Assembly: GCA_012719335.1 (NCBI GenBank)
Contig: JAAYAO010000139.1
Coordinates: 1 to 10,905 of the forward strand
Origin: Propionibacterium sp.
GTDB taxonomy: Bacteria > Actinomycetota > Actinomycetes > Propionibacteriales > Propionibacteriaceae
DNA: 10,905 nt
Reading direction: 5' to 3'
Every line of letters begins with the position of its first letter. Position 1 is the first letter of the stretch. The notes beneath the pieces were generated by a model. That model was not told the origin of the DNA. It did not search any database and saw only the letters and a program-made list of their open reading frames with translations. Below are positions 1 through 6,355 of the stretch, one piece after another. Both the position numbers and the translations under genes were made by a program.

Positions 1-982
1 GCGACAGCAACCCGTCGGTGCCGCCGTACTCGTCCACCACGATCGCCATCTGCAGGCCGCCGCGCAGTTGTTCGAGGGCATCGTCCAAAGCCATCGCGCT
101 GGGCACCTGCACCACTTCGCGGGCGAAAGAAGTGACCGGGGTGCTGCCGCGTTGGTCACGCGGCACGGCGAGCGCGTCCTTGAAGTGCACCGCGCCGAGA
201 ATCTCATCCGGTGTGTCACCGAACACCGGGAAGCGGGAGTGACCGGTGCGTTCGCTGAGCGCCAGGACGTCCAGGGCGGTGGCGTCGGCAGTCAGGTACT
301 GCATCTGCGGACGCGGAGTCATCGCGTCGGTGGCGAACTGCTCCCCGAGGGTGGCCGAGCGCATCACCCGGCGGGCCAGAGATTCTTCCAGGGTGCCCTC
401 GGAGGCGGAACGGGACGCCATCGCGGCCAGTTCGGCGGCCGACCGGGCCCCGACCAGCTCCTCCTGCGGTTCGATGCCCATCAACCGCAACAGCCCGTTG
501 GCCGACCCCTGAAGGAGGAACAACAACGGCTTGCTGACGAAGGTGAACAATCGTTGCGGCCCGGCGACCAGCTTGCCCACCCGCAACGGCTCGGCGATCG
601 CCCAGTTCTTCGGCACCAGTTCGCCGAACACCATCTGGGCGATGGTCGCCATCAGGAAGGCCAGGGTCAGCGAGGTGGCCAGCGCGGCCGATTCGTTCAG
701 ACCGAGGCCCGACAGCGGCCCGCGCAGCACCGCGGCGATGGACGGTTCGGCGATGAAGCCGACGACCAGGGACGACACGGTGATGCCCAACTGGGCGCCG
801 GAGAGCTGCGTCGACATGGTGCGCAGCGCCTTCTGCAGGCCCACGGCGCGACGGTCTCCGCCGGCCACGGCGGAGCGCAGAGTGGGGCGATCAACGGTGA
901 TGAAGGCGAACTCGGCTGCGACGAAGATTGCGTTGGCGGCAATCAGCAGGACGACGCAGCCGATCAGTATCCACTCGGTCAT
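1..982 (-). CDS. CNNM / HlyC-CorC family membrane protein with CBS domains (3' end cut by window edge)
   Basis: The minus strand reads open from an ATG at 982-980 to the left edge, giving 327 residues without a stop. Seen: hydrophobic segments at about residues 4-28, 60-85, 98-120 and 140-165, with the DUF21-type motif GELVPKN near residues 120-126. A CBS-type region follows from about residue 219 (DAMTPRPQM, then HSRFPVFG at 248-255), and the second CBS unit begins around QMAIVVDEYGGTDG (311-324). Family knowledge: these proteins, often named hemolysin C-like or CorC, are inner-membrane proteins linked to magnesium/cobalt efflux or resistance; the CBS pair binds adenine nucleotides, and a CorC_HlyC domain usually follows. 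That last part would lie outside the window. The gene begins 4 bases after the aldo/keto reductase stop, so the two are probably co-transcribed. Hemolysis itself is not implied. Confidence 0.93.
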   Translation of the reverse strand, partial: MTEWILIGCVVLLIAANAIFVAAEFAFITVDRPTLRSAVAGGDRRAVGLQKALRTMSTQLSGAQLGITVSSLVVGFIAEPSIAAVLRGPLSGLGLNESAALATSLTLAFLMATIAQMVFGELVPKNWAIAEPLRVGKLVAGPQRLFTFVSKPLLFLLQGSANGLLRLMGIEPQEELVGARSAAELAAMASRSASEGTLEESLARRVMRSATLGEQFATDAMTPRPQMQYLTADATALDVLALSERTGHSRFPVFGDTPDEILGAVHFKDALAVPRDQRGSTPVTSFAREVVQVPSAMALDDALEQLRGGLQMAIVVDEYGGTDGLLS

Positions 983-986
983 GAAC

Positions 987-1805
987 TCAATTCATCTCAT
1001 CGGGATGACCGGCCTGGCGATCGTCGGCGTTGAGTGCGTCGATTGCGATGAGGTCGTCCTCGTCGAGCTCGAAGTCGAAGACCGCGAAGTTCTCGGCCAG
1101 TCGTTCGGTGTGCACCGTCTTGGGAAAGACGATGCGATCCCGCTGCAGATGCCATCGAATTGCAACCTGTGCAGGAGTCCGGCCCGTACGGGCGGAGATT
1201 TCCCGAATTGTCGGAGCGGCCAGGTCGGCGCCTCGGCCGAGCGGACGCCAGGCCTGGGTGGCGATGCCCAACTCGTCGTGCAGCCGCACCAGGTCGCGCT
1301 GGGTGAAGGTTGGGTGCAGCTCGACTTGGTTCACCACCGGGGCCTCACCGGTTTCGGAGACCAGCCGGCGCAGGTGTTCGGGCTGGAAGTTCGACACCCC
1401 GATCGAGGTGATCAGCCCCTCGTCGCGCAGGTCGCGCAACTGCTGCCAGGTTTCGGCGTACCGGTTGGTGGCGGGGCAGGGCCAATGAATCAGGTACAGG
1501 TCGAGGTGGTCGAGACCGAGCCGTTCCAGGCTCTCCCCGAGGGCCGCGGGGGCGTCCCCGTGCCGGTCGTTCCAGAGTTTGCTGGTGACGTAGTAGTCCT
1601 CCCGCGCCAGGCCGGACTCGCGCAGGGCCCGGCCCAGATCGGCCTCGTTGTCGTAGAAGGCGGCGGTGTCGAAGTGCCGGTAACCGAGTTCCAGGGCGGC
1701 GTGCACCAGCCGGGTGGTCTCTTCGGCGGTCACCCGCCACAGGCCCAGCCCGAGCTGGGGAATCAGGCGACCATCCGGCAGGGTGAAGGAAGGGCTGATC
1801 GTCAT
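987..1805 (-). CDS. Aldo/keto reductase (AKR5-like, 2,5-diketo-D-gluconate reductase type)
   Basis: This is a 272-residue soluble protein, the normal length for a single-domain aldo/keto reductase that reduces carbonyls with NADPH. The catalytic tetrad is complete: Asp46 and Tyr51 in FDTAAFYDNE, Lys76 in TSKLWN and His107 in LIHWP. The family signatures IGVSNF (135-140) and VVNQVELHP (157-165) are present. The cofactor-binding loop near the C terminus reads FPKTVHTERLAEN (227-239), with Lys229 and Arg235 in the positions that usually contact the NADPH 2'-phosphate. The usual AYSPLG strand is replaced by AWRPLG (185-190). The true substrate cannot be read from sequence; this family reduces methylglyoxal, diketogluconate and many aldehydes. 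The start has no clear ribosome binding site but lies 6 bases after a -10-like box, which suggests leaderless translation. It is divergent from argS and leads into the CNNM gene. Confidence 0.95.
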   Translation of the reverse strand: MTISPSFTLPDGRLIPQLGLGLWRVTAEETTRLVHAALELGYRHFDTAAFYDNEADLGRALRESGLAREDYYVTSKLWNDRHGDAPAALGESLERLGLDHLDLYLIHWPCPATNRYAETWQQLRDLRDEGLITSIGVSNFQPEHLRRLVSETGEAPVVNQVELHPTFTQRDLVRLHDELGIATQAWRPLGRGADLAAPTIREISARTGRTPAQVAIRWHLQRDRIVFPKTVHTERLAENFAVFDFELDEDDLIAIDALNADDRQAGHPDEMN

Positions 1806-1842
1806 GGACCAACCCTAGAGCTTCGGGCCGTCGAACGCCCAA
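1806..1842 (-). promoter_or_regulatory. Candidate leaderless promoter of the aldo/keto reductase gene
   Basis: On the minus strand a TAGGGT box (plus coordinates 1812-1817) fits the actinobacterial TANNNT -10 pattern. It ends 6 bases before the ATG at 1805, so transcription would be expected to start at or next to the start codon. A weak -35-like TTGGGC lies at 1837-1842 with a 19-base spacer. No Shine-Dalgarno sequence is visible before this ATG, consistent with a leaderless mRNA. The transcription start is inferred, not measured. Confidence 0.45.
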
Positions 1843-1886
1843 GCCGTGGTCGGGATCGGGTTGCCGGGCGTGGAAGAATGCCGGAC

Positions 1887-3524
1887 ATGTCGTCTTTGCA
1901 AGCGCGGTTGAGCGAGCGCATCCACGAGGTCACCGGCGTCGACCCCGAGCTGCGTCCGGCCACCAAACCCCAGTTCGGTCACTACCAGTGCAATGTCGCG
2001 ATGCGACTGGCCAAGACCGAGGGACGTCCGCCGCGCGAGATCGCCGCCGAATTGGTCGAGAAACTCGATCTGGACGACCTGTGCGAGCCGATCGAGGTCG
2101 CCGGCCCGGGCTTTCTGAACCTGCGGCTGCGCCCCGAGGTGCTGGCCGCCACCGTGAACGACGTGCTCGCCGACCCGCATGCCGGGGTGGTGCAGGTCGA
2201 CCGGCCGCACACCGTGGTGATCGATTACTCGGCGCCGAACGTGGCCAAGCAGATGCATGTCGGCCACCTGCGCTCCACGGTGATCGGTGACTGCCTGCGC
2301 CGGGTGCAGACCGGGGTCGGCAACACCGTGATCGCGCAGAACCACATCGGTGACTGGGGCACCCAGTTCGGGATGCTGGTCGAACAGATCCTCTTCGAGA
2401 ATCTGGACGCCTCGGGGCTGAACCTCGAATCGTCCAACGAGCTGTACCAGCGCAGCCGCGCCCACTTCGACGCCGACCCCGAGTTCGCCGAGCGGGCCCG
2501 GAAACGGGTCGTGGCGCTGCAGGCCGGCGACCCGGAAACGATCGGCATCTGGCAGCAACTGATCGAGGTGTCGAAGGCGGGCTTCAACCATGCCTACGAC
2601 CGGCTCGGGGTGCTGCTCACCGACGATGACCTGGCCGGCGAATCGACCTACAACGACGACCTGCCCGAGGTGGTCGCCGACCTCGAGGAGCGCGGCGTGG
2701 CCGTGATCGACGACGGTGCGCTGTGCATCTTCGTCGAGGGCATCGAGGCGCCGCTGATCATCCGCAAACGCGACGGCGGTTACGGCTACGGCACCACCGA
2801 CCTCGCCGCGATCCGGCACCGGGTGCGCGACCTGGGCGCCGACCGGATCATCTACGTGGTGGGCGCCCCCCAGGCCACCCACTTCAAGCAGGTCTTCGCC
2901 GCCGCCCGCAAGGCCGGCTACCTGCCCGAGGACGTCACCGCGACCCACGTCGGGTTCGGGTCGGTGCTGGGCCCGGACGGCAAACCGTTCAAGACCCGCG
3001 CCGGCAAGTCGGTCACCCTGATGAGCCTGCTGGACGAGGCCGAGGAGCAGGCCGCGCCGCCGGTGGCCCTGGCCGCGATCAAGTACGCCGACCTGTCCAA
3101 CGGACTGAACAAGGACTACGTCTTCGACGCCGAACGGATGTCGCGCACCACCGGCGACACCGGCCCGTACCTGCAGTACGCCCACGCCCGCACCTGCTCG
3201 GTGCTGCGGGAGGCCGAGGCCCGCGGGCTGGCCCTCGACACCGAGGTGACGGCGCTGAGCGAGGCGCCGGAACAAACCCTGGCCCTGCAACTGTCGAAGT
3301 TCGGGGAGGCGGTCGCCGAGGTCGCCGACACCCTGCAGCCGCACAAACTGTGCCAGTACCTGTTCGAGCTCGCGGTGGCGTATTCGAGCTTCTACCAGGA
3401 ATGCCCGGTGTTGAAGTCGGACGGTGAGGTGCGCGATTCGCGGTTGGCGCTGTGCCGGGCCACCCGCACCGTGCTCGCCCGCGGGCTGAACCTGCTCGGC
3501 ATCGAGGCGTTGGAGCGGATGTGA
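1887..3524 (+). CDS. argS: Arginyl-tRNA synthetase
   Basis: This 545-residue class I aminoacyl-tRNA synthetase charges tRNA-Arg with arginine in the cytosol; about 550 residues is normal. Domains in order: the N-terminal additional domain that recognises the tRNA D-loop (about 1-85), the catalytic Rossmann domain with HVGHLRS at 124-130 as the HIGH motif, and the C-terminal DALR anticodon-binding domain (from about 425, after DTGPYLQYAHAR). As in most ArgS proteins, the canonical KMSKS is replaced, here by the loop FKTRAGKS at 368-375. The open frame extends far upstream without homology. The start is placed at ATG 1887 because GGAAG (1872-1876) sits 10 bases before it; an alternative AAGAAT -10-like box at 1874-1879, 7 bases before the ATG, supports the same start. 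ATG 1878 is in frame and would add three residues. The stop overlaps the next gene by 4 bases. Confidence 0.97.
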   Translation: MSSLQARLSERIHEVTGVDPELRPATKPQFGHYQCNVAMRLAKTEGRPPREIAAELVEKLDLDDLCEPIEVAGPGFLNLRLRPEVLAATVNDVLADPHAGVVQVDRPHTVVIDYSAPNVAKQMHVGHLRSTVIGDCLRRVQTGVGNTVIAQNHIGDWGTQFGMLVEQILFENLDASGLNLESSNELYQRSRAHFDADPEFAERARKRVVALQAGDPETIGIWQQLIEVSKAGFNHAYDRLGVLLTDDDLAGESTYNDDLPEVVADLEERGVAVIDDGALCIFVEGIEAPLIIRKRDGGYGYGTTDLAAIRHRVRDLGADRIIYVVGAPQATHFKQVFAAARKAGYLPEDVTATHVGFGSVLGPDGKPFKTRAGKSVTLMSLLDEAEEQAAPPVALAAIKYADLSNGLNKDYVFDAERMSRTTGDTGPYLQYAHARTCSVLREAEARGLALDTEVTALSEAPEQTLALQLSKFGEAVAEVADTLQPHKLCQYLFELAVAYSSFYQECPVLKSDGEVRDSRLALCRATRTVLARGLNLLGIEALERM

Positions 3525-4012
3525 CCCGGGCCGCCGAGGCGGCCACCGCTGCCGGGGTGACGCACACCATCAGCCGGATCGGTGCGGTCGGTTCGGCCGC
3601 CGAAGCCGCCGCGGCGCGGGGCATCGCGCTGGGCGATCTGGTCAAGACCATCGTGGTGCGCCGGGCGTCCGACGACTACGTCCTGGTGCTGGTGCCGGCC
3701 GACCGGACGATCGACTGGGGGCCCTTGCGCAAGGCGCTGGGGGTGAACCGGGCAACCCTGCCCGACGCCGAGGAGGCCTTCGCCGCCACCGGTTACCGGC
3801 GTGGCACCATCACCCCGTTCGGCACCACCGGCACCTGGCCGGTGATCGCCGATGCCGACCTGTTGCGCGAACGCGAGGTGTCGATCGGGGGTGGCGAGCC
3901 CGGCGTCGCCCTGCACCTGTCGGCGGCCGAGCTGATCAGGGGCACCGGGGCCACCGTGGCCGCGGTCACCAAGCCGGTGGCCGCCGAGGGGCCGGGCCCG
4001 GGCGGGGCGTGA
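3521..4012 (+). CDS. YbaK/EbsC-family aminoacyl-tRNA deacylase
   Basis: This 163-residue protein is a single YbaK/aminoacyl-tRNA editing domain. Family members hydrolyse mischarged tRNAs, classically Cys-tRNA-Pro or Ala-tRNA-Pro, in trans. Seen: Lys42 in GDLVKTIVV, the lysine usually needed for activity; the strand YVLVLVPADR (53-62); the segment KALGVNRATLPDAEEAF (71-87); and the glycine-rich substrate loop GYRRGTITPFG (91-101). The last dozen residues are a variable Gly/Pro-rich tail. The start is a GTG at 3521 whose GTGA overlaps the argS stop, with GGAG at 3512-3515 five bases upstream, so translation is almost certainly coupled to argS. A longer in-frame version starting at 3452 would lie inside argS and matches nothing in the family. 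Which tRNA it edits cannot be read from the sequence; the argS linkage only hints at charging fidelity. Confidence 0.9.
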   Translation: MTRAAEAATAAGVTHTISRIGAVGSAAEAAAARGIALGDLVKTIVVRRASDDYVLVLVPADRTIDWGPLRKALGVNRATLPDAEEAFAATGYRRGTITPFGTTGTWPVIADADLLREREVSIGGGEPGVALHLSAAELIRGTGATVAAVTKPVAAEGPGPGGA

Positions 4013-4079
4013 CAAGCCCGTCGGGTGCACGCGCCGATGTGATCCCCGAGGGGCCACGCCGGGGCCCGTCCGCGCCGAG

Positions 4080-4091
4080 TAGTCTTCGGCC
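4080..4091 (+). promoter_or_regulatory. Candidate -10 box giving a leaderless lppM-like transcript (first copy)
   Basis: TAGTCT at 4080-4085 fits TANNNT and is followed by exactly 6 bases before the ATG at 4092. No clear ribosome binding site is present in those bases. Spacing and box type match the aldo/keto reductase gene. The 79-base gap after the YbaK-like gene has no convincing terminator, so read-through from argS is also possible. Confidence 0.4.
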
Positions 4092-5000
4092 ATGAAGCGA
4101 ACACGTGCCCTCATCGCCCTGTTGACATTGCCGTTGCTCGTGCTGCTCTCCGGCTGCGTGAGATACGTCACCGACTTCGAGATCGTCAGTCCCGAGGAAG
4201 TCAAGCTCTCGTTGGATTTCGGCATGCAGAACCAGGCCATGGAGGAGATGGGCAGCGCCGGGGAGGACATGTGCGGCGACGCACCCTTCGCCGACGAATC
4301 CGGTGCGACCGCCGAGTCGTACCAGGAGGACGGCCCCGAGGGCTACTCCGGTTGTAAGGTGGCAGTCACCACGACCGCGGCCGAACTCAGCGGGGACGGC
4401 CTCACCCTCGAACTCGCGGACGGGGTGTGGCACTTCACCCACACCGGTGATAGCGAGGACACCGAGGGGATGACCGCCGAGGACGCGGCACAGATGTTCA
4501 GCGACTTCCGGGTGTCGGTGACCTTCCCGGGCAAGGTGCTCACCCACAACGGCGAATCCACCGTGGACGGCAACACCGTGACCTGGACCAACCCGGCCGA
4601 CATGTTCTCCCCCGACGGCCTGCAGGCCACCGGTGAGGAGGCCTCGGCCGGTGGCGGGCTCGGCGGCGCGTTGCCGTGGATCATCGGCGGTGTGGTGCTG
4701 CTGGTGGCGATCGGTGTGGTGCTGGCGATCGTGCTCGGCCGCAAGAAGAAGACCCCGCCGTCCGGCGGTCAGCCCTACGGCGCGGCTCCCGGCCAGCAGC
4801 CCGGCCAGCCGGGTCAACAGCAGTGGGGGCAACAGCCGGGTCAGCCCGATCAGCAATGGGGTCAGCAGCAGCCCGGTCAGCAGTGGGGTCAGCAGCAGCC
4901 CGGTCAGCCCGGGCAACAGTGGGGCCAACAGCAGCCCGGTCAGCCCGGGCAACAGTGGGGTCAGCAGCCCCCGAACCAGGGTTACCCGCCGCAGCAGTGA
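4092..5000 (+). CDS. LppM-family lipoprotein with C-terminal membrane helix and Q/P/G-rich repeat tail (copy 1)
   Basis: This is a 302-residue predicted lipoprotein. Seen: a signal peptide with lipobox LLSGC, the lipid-attached cysteine being Cys22; an extracytoplasmic domain of about 165 residues with Cys61 and Cys88 (in GYSGCK) as a likely disulfide; and a conserved core from residue 137 beginning SDFRVSVTFPG and running through TVTWTNPAD. A single hydrophobic helix (about 194-216) is followed by RKKK, which predicts a cytoplasmic C-terminus. The last 70 residues are tandem QQWGQQQPGQPG-like repeats. Family knowledge: mycobacterial LppM is a surface lipoprotein implicated in phagosome trafficking; the biochemical role is unclear. 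The downstream gene is a clear paralogue. This start is supported by the intact signal peptide and the -10 box just before it. Function in this organism is unknown, perhaps in the cell envelope. Confidence 0.85.
   Translation: MKRTRALIALLTLPLLVLLSGCVRYVTDFEIVSPEEVKLSLDFGMQNQAMEEMGSAGEDMCGDAPFADESGATAESYQEDGPEGYSGCKVAVTTTAAELSGDGLTLELADGVWHFTHTGDSEDTEGMTAEDAAQMFSDFRVSVTFPGKVLTHNGESTVDGNTVTWTNPADMFSPDGLQATGEEASAGGGLGGALPWIIGGVVLLVAIGVVLAIVLGRKKKTPPSGGQPYGAAPGQQPGQPGQQQWGQQPGQPDQQWGQQQPGQQWGQQQPGQPGQQWGQQQPGQPGQQWGQQPPNQGYPPQQ
4787..4993 (+). repeat. In-frame Gln/Pro/Gly/Trp tandem repeat coding the tail of LppM copy 1
   Basis: The DNA repeats units built from cag cag ccc ggt cag ccc ggg caa cag tgg ggt. 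The two clearest copies begin at 4893 and 4929, a period of 36 bases (12 codons). A shorter variant begins at 4866, 27 bases before the next. All lengths are multiples of three, so copy-number change would keep the frame. The encoded tail follows the membrane helix and is predicted to be cytoplasmic and disordered. Confidence 0.85.
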
Positions 5001-5010
5001 CACGTGAGCT

Positions 5011-5046
5011 CAACGCCGGCCGAGGCCTCCCGCCCGGCCGGCGTTG
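5011..5046 (+). terminator. Strong hairpin terminator after LppM copy 1
   Basis: A perfect 12-bp stem, CAACGCCGGCCG (5011-5022) pairing with 5035-5046, encloses a 12-base loop and begins 10 bases after the stop codon. No T-run follows, which is common for actinobacterial terminator hairpins. It should separate the transcripts of the two LppM copies. Confidence 0.7.
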
Positions 5047-5090
5047 CGCTGTCCCGACACCCGCCGACTGAGCCGGTGTTGTCCTGCCCT

Positions 5091-5140
5091 CACGCTGGTT
5101 GAGCCGGTGCACGCTGTGCGTGCGCCGTGTCGAAACCCGG
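5091..5140 (+). repeat. Dispersed palindromic element, copy A
   Basis: Flank CACGCTGGTTGAGC (5091-5104) and flank TGTCGAAACCCGG (5128-5140) enclose a hairpin: C5105-G5127, then GGTGCACGC (5106-5114) against GCGTGCGCC (5118-5126) with one G-U pair and loop TGT. A degenerate partial copy, TGAGCCGGTG, lies 31 bases upstream at 5069-5078. The same flanks with different but still paired arms recur at 9804-9853 and, inverted, at 9904-9949. Confidence 0.75.
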
Positions 5141-5179
5141 TGAGCCCGATCGGGGACTCTCCGCGGCACCGGCGAGGGG

Positions 5180-5192
5180 TACCCTGCGGGGT
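5180..5192 (+). promoter_or_regulatory. Candidate -10 box for LppM copy 2
   Basis: TACCCT at 5180-5185 fits TANNNT and ends 7 bases before the ATG at 5193. A purine-rich GCGGGG (5186-5191) touches the start codon too closely for a usual ribosome binding site. A leaderless or near-leaderless start is therefore likely, as in copy 1. Confidence 0.35.
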
Positions 5193-6185
5193 ATGTCCCG
5201 GTCGCGTGTGGTGTTGGCGGTTCTGACGATTCCGCTGGTGTTGGTGCTGTCGGGATGCATGCGTTACGTCGTGGACATCGGCATCACCGGGGGTGACTCC
5301 ACCGAGATCGAGTACTCGATGGACGCCGGCATGCGCAACAAGGACGCCGAGGCCGAGGGTGAGGAGATCCCGGACGATCCCTGTGAGGGGGCGGGGAGGA
5401 CCTTTCCCGATGTGACCCTCGAGCCCTACTCCGATGACGGGCCGGACGGCTACACCGGGTGCCGGATCAGCGGCACGATGACCGCCGAGGACCTCACCGA
5501 TTCGGGCATGACGATCAGCAAGTCCAACGGGGTGTGGACGTTCCATCACGAGGGCGACTCCTCGGGCTCGATGAGCGGTGGGGAGAGCCCCGACGAGATG
5601 ATCTCCGACTTTCGGGTCTCGGTGACCTTTCCCGGTGAGGTGTTGAGTCACAACGGCAGTTCGACGGTGGAGGGCACCACCGTGACCTGGACCGACCCGG
5701 CCGACCTGATGACGTCCCAGGGGTTGCGGGCCCAGGGCCGCGACAACGTCGACGACATCGTCTTCGAGGGCGAGGTGTCCCTGGACGAGGCGAAGCCCGG
5801 TGGTGGGTTGGGCATCCCACCGTGGGCGATCGCGCTGACCGTCACGGTGCTGGTGCTCGCGGTGTCCTGGGTGCTGATCGAACTGCTGATCCGCCGCAAG
5901 CGCGGTAACGGCCCGCCGAATGATCCGCCACCACCCGGCGGCCCCGGCGGCCCGGTCGGCTCGTCCGGCACCATCCACCGGGGGCGCGGCCCGGACTGGC
6001 GTCCGCCCTACAGTGCTCCGCCCGCCGGCCCGGGGCCCTGGCAGAACCCCCAGGGCTTCGGGTCCGGGCCCCACCAACCCGGGCAGCAGCCCGGCCCGTC
6101 CCAACCATGGGGCTGGGGAGGCCCGCCGAACCAGGCCGGCCAACCCCCGTCCGGGCCGGATCGCTGGGCACCCCCGCCGCACTGA
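5193..6185 (+). CDS. LppM-family lipoprotein with C-terminal membrane helix and Pro/Gly-rich tail (copy 2)
   Basis: This is a 330-residue paralogue of the preceding gene. Seen: lipobox VLSGC with Cys22 at the same position as in copy 1; a cysteine pair Cys64 and Cys90 (GYTGCR) matching Cys61/Cys88; and the core from residue 138, SDFRVSVTFPG to TVTWTDPAD, identical to copy 1 at about 32 of 45 positions by eye. A membrane helix spans about 207-232 and is followed by RRKRG, predicting a cytoplasmic tail. That tail (about 235-330) is rich in Pro, Gly and Trp rather than Gln, so the tails have diverged while the outer domain is kept. An in-frame ATG at 5127 would add 22 polar residues before the signal peptide and lies in the repeat element, so 5193 is preferred. 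Function unknown; probably an envelope protein like copy 1. Confidence 0.83.
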   Translation: MSRSRVVLAVLTIPLVLVLSGCMRYVVDIGITGGDSTEIEYSMDAGMRNKDAEAEGEEIPDDPCEGAGRTFPDVTLEPYSDDGPDGYTGCRISGTMTAEDLTDSGMTISKSNGVWTFHHEGDSSGSMSGGESPDEMISDFRVSVTFPGEVLSHNGSSTVEGTTVTWTDPADLMTSQGLRAQGRDNVDDIVFEGEVSLDEAKPGGGLGIPPWAIALTVTVLVLAVSWVLIELLIRRKRGNGPPNDPPPPGGPGGPVGSSGTIHRGRGPDWRPPYSAPPAGPGPWQNPQGFGSGPHQPGQQPGPSQPWGWGGPPNQAGQPPSGPDRWAPPPH

Positions 6186-6212
6186 CCGGTAGCCGAGCGG
6201 AAAACCAATGTA

Positions 6213-6228
6213 AGTGACCCGCGTCACA
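6213..6228 (+). promoter_or_regulatory. CRP/GlxR-like operator upstream of the sugar ABC operon
   Basis: AGTGA-N6-TCACA at 6213-6228 matches the CRP/GlxR consensus TGTGA-N6-TCACA at every defined position but the first. It lies 128 bases before the start of the binding-protein gene. CRP-type regulators commonly control sugar uptake operons in actinomycetes, so cyclic-AMP or carbon-status control is plausible. Whether this organism encodes such a regulator is not visible here. Confidence 0.5.
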
Positions 6229-6250
6229 TTTCCGGCATCAACCAGGTCAC

Positions 6251-6324
6251 GGAAACGTTATCGACGGGTTACGCCGGGTTGGCCCCGACGGGGGTAGCGT
6301 CACGGATGTGGGTGAGTGACCCAC
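6251..6324 (+). promoter_or_regulatory. Putative promoter/operator region of the sugar ABC operon
   Basis: Three signals are seen. GGAAACGTTATC (6251-6262) is an imperfect palindrome around AACGTT, the core of many LacI-family operators. TAGCGT (6295-6300) fits a TANNNT -10 box, but no good -35 is found. GTGGGT-gagtg-ACCCAC (6308-6324) is a perfect 6-bp inverted repeat that would lie at the very 5' end of the transcript if TAGCGT is used. The regulator is unknown and each element is tentative. Confidence 0.3.
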
Positions 6325-6340
6325 GAGTAACGCAACGTCC

Positions 6341-6346
6341 GAGGAG
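6341..6346 (+). promoter_or_regulatory. Ribosome binding site of the sugar-binding protein gene
   Basis: GAGGAG lies 9 bases before ATG 6356. This is a strong leadered site, in contrast to the leaderless-looking starts of the LppM and aldo/keto reductase genes. Confidence 0.8.
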
Positions 6347-6355
6347 ACCTCAAGG

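Noticed and set aside
68..1033. 321-codon plus-strand open frame
   Set aside because: It is antisense to the convincing CNNM gene; the Arg/Gly/His-rich translation is a GC artefact.
531..1886. Long upstream extension of the argS reading frame
   Set aside because: It runs antisense through the aldo/keto reductase and CNNM genes and shows no protein family features. It stays open because of high GC.
1815..3344. 509-codon open frame antisense to argS
   Set aside because: The composition is a His/Gly/Val-rich shadow of argS codons, with no recognisable domain.
4044..4064. CCCCG...CGGGG hairpin after the YbaK-like gene as a terminator
   Set aside because: It has only 5 pairs with an 11-base loop and no T-run; too weak to call.
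3966..5003. Open frame with Leu/Thr/Pro repeats antisense to LppM copy 1
   Set aside because: Its repeats are only the complement of the Gln/Pro repeat DNA on the coding strand.
5127..5192. N-terminal extension of LppM copy 2
   Set aside because: It would put 22 polar residues before an intact lipoprotein signal peptide and lies in the repeat element.
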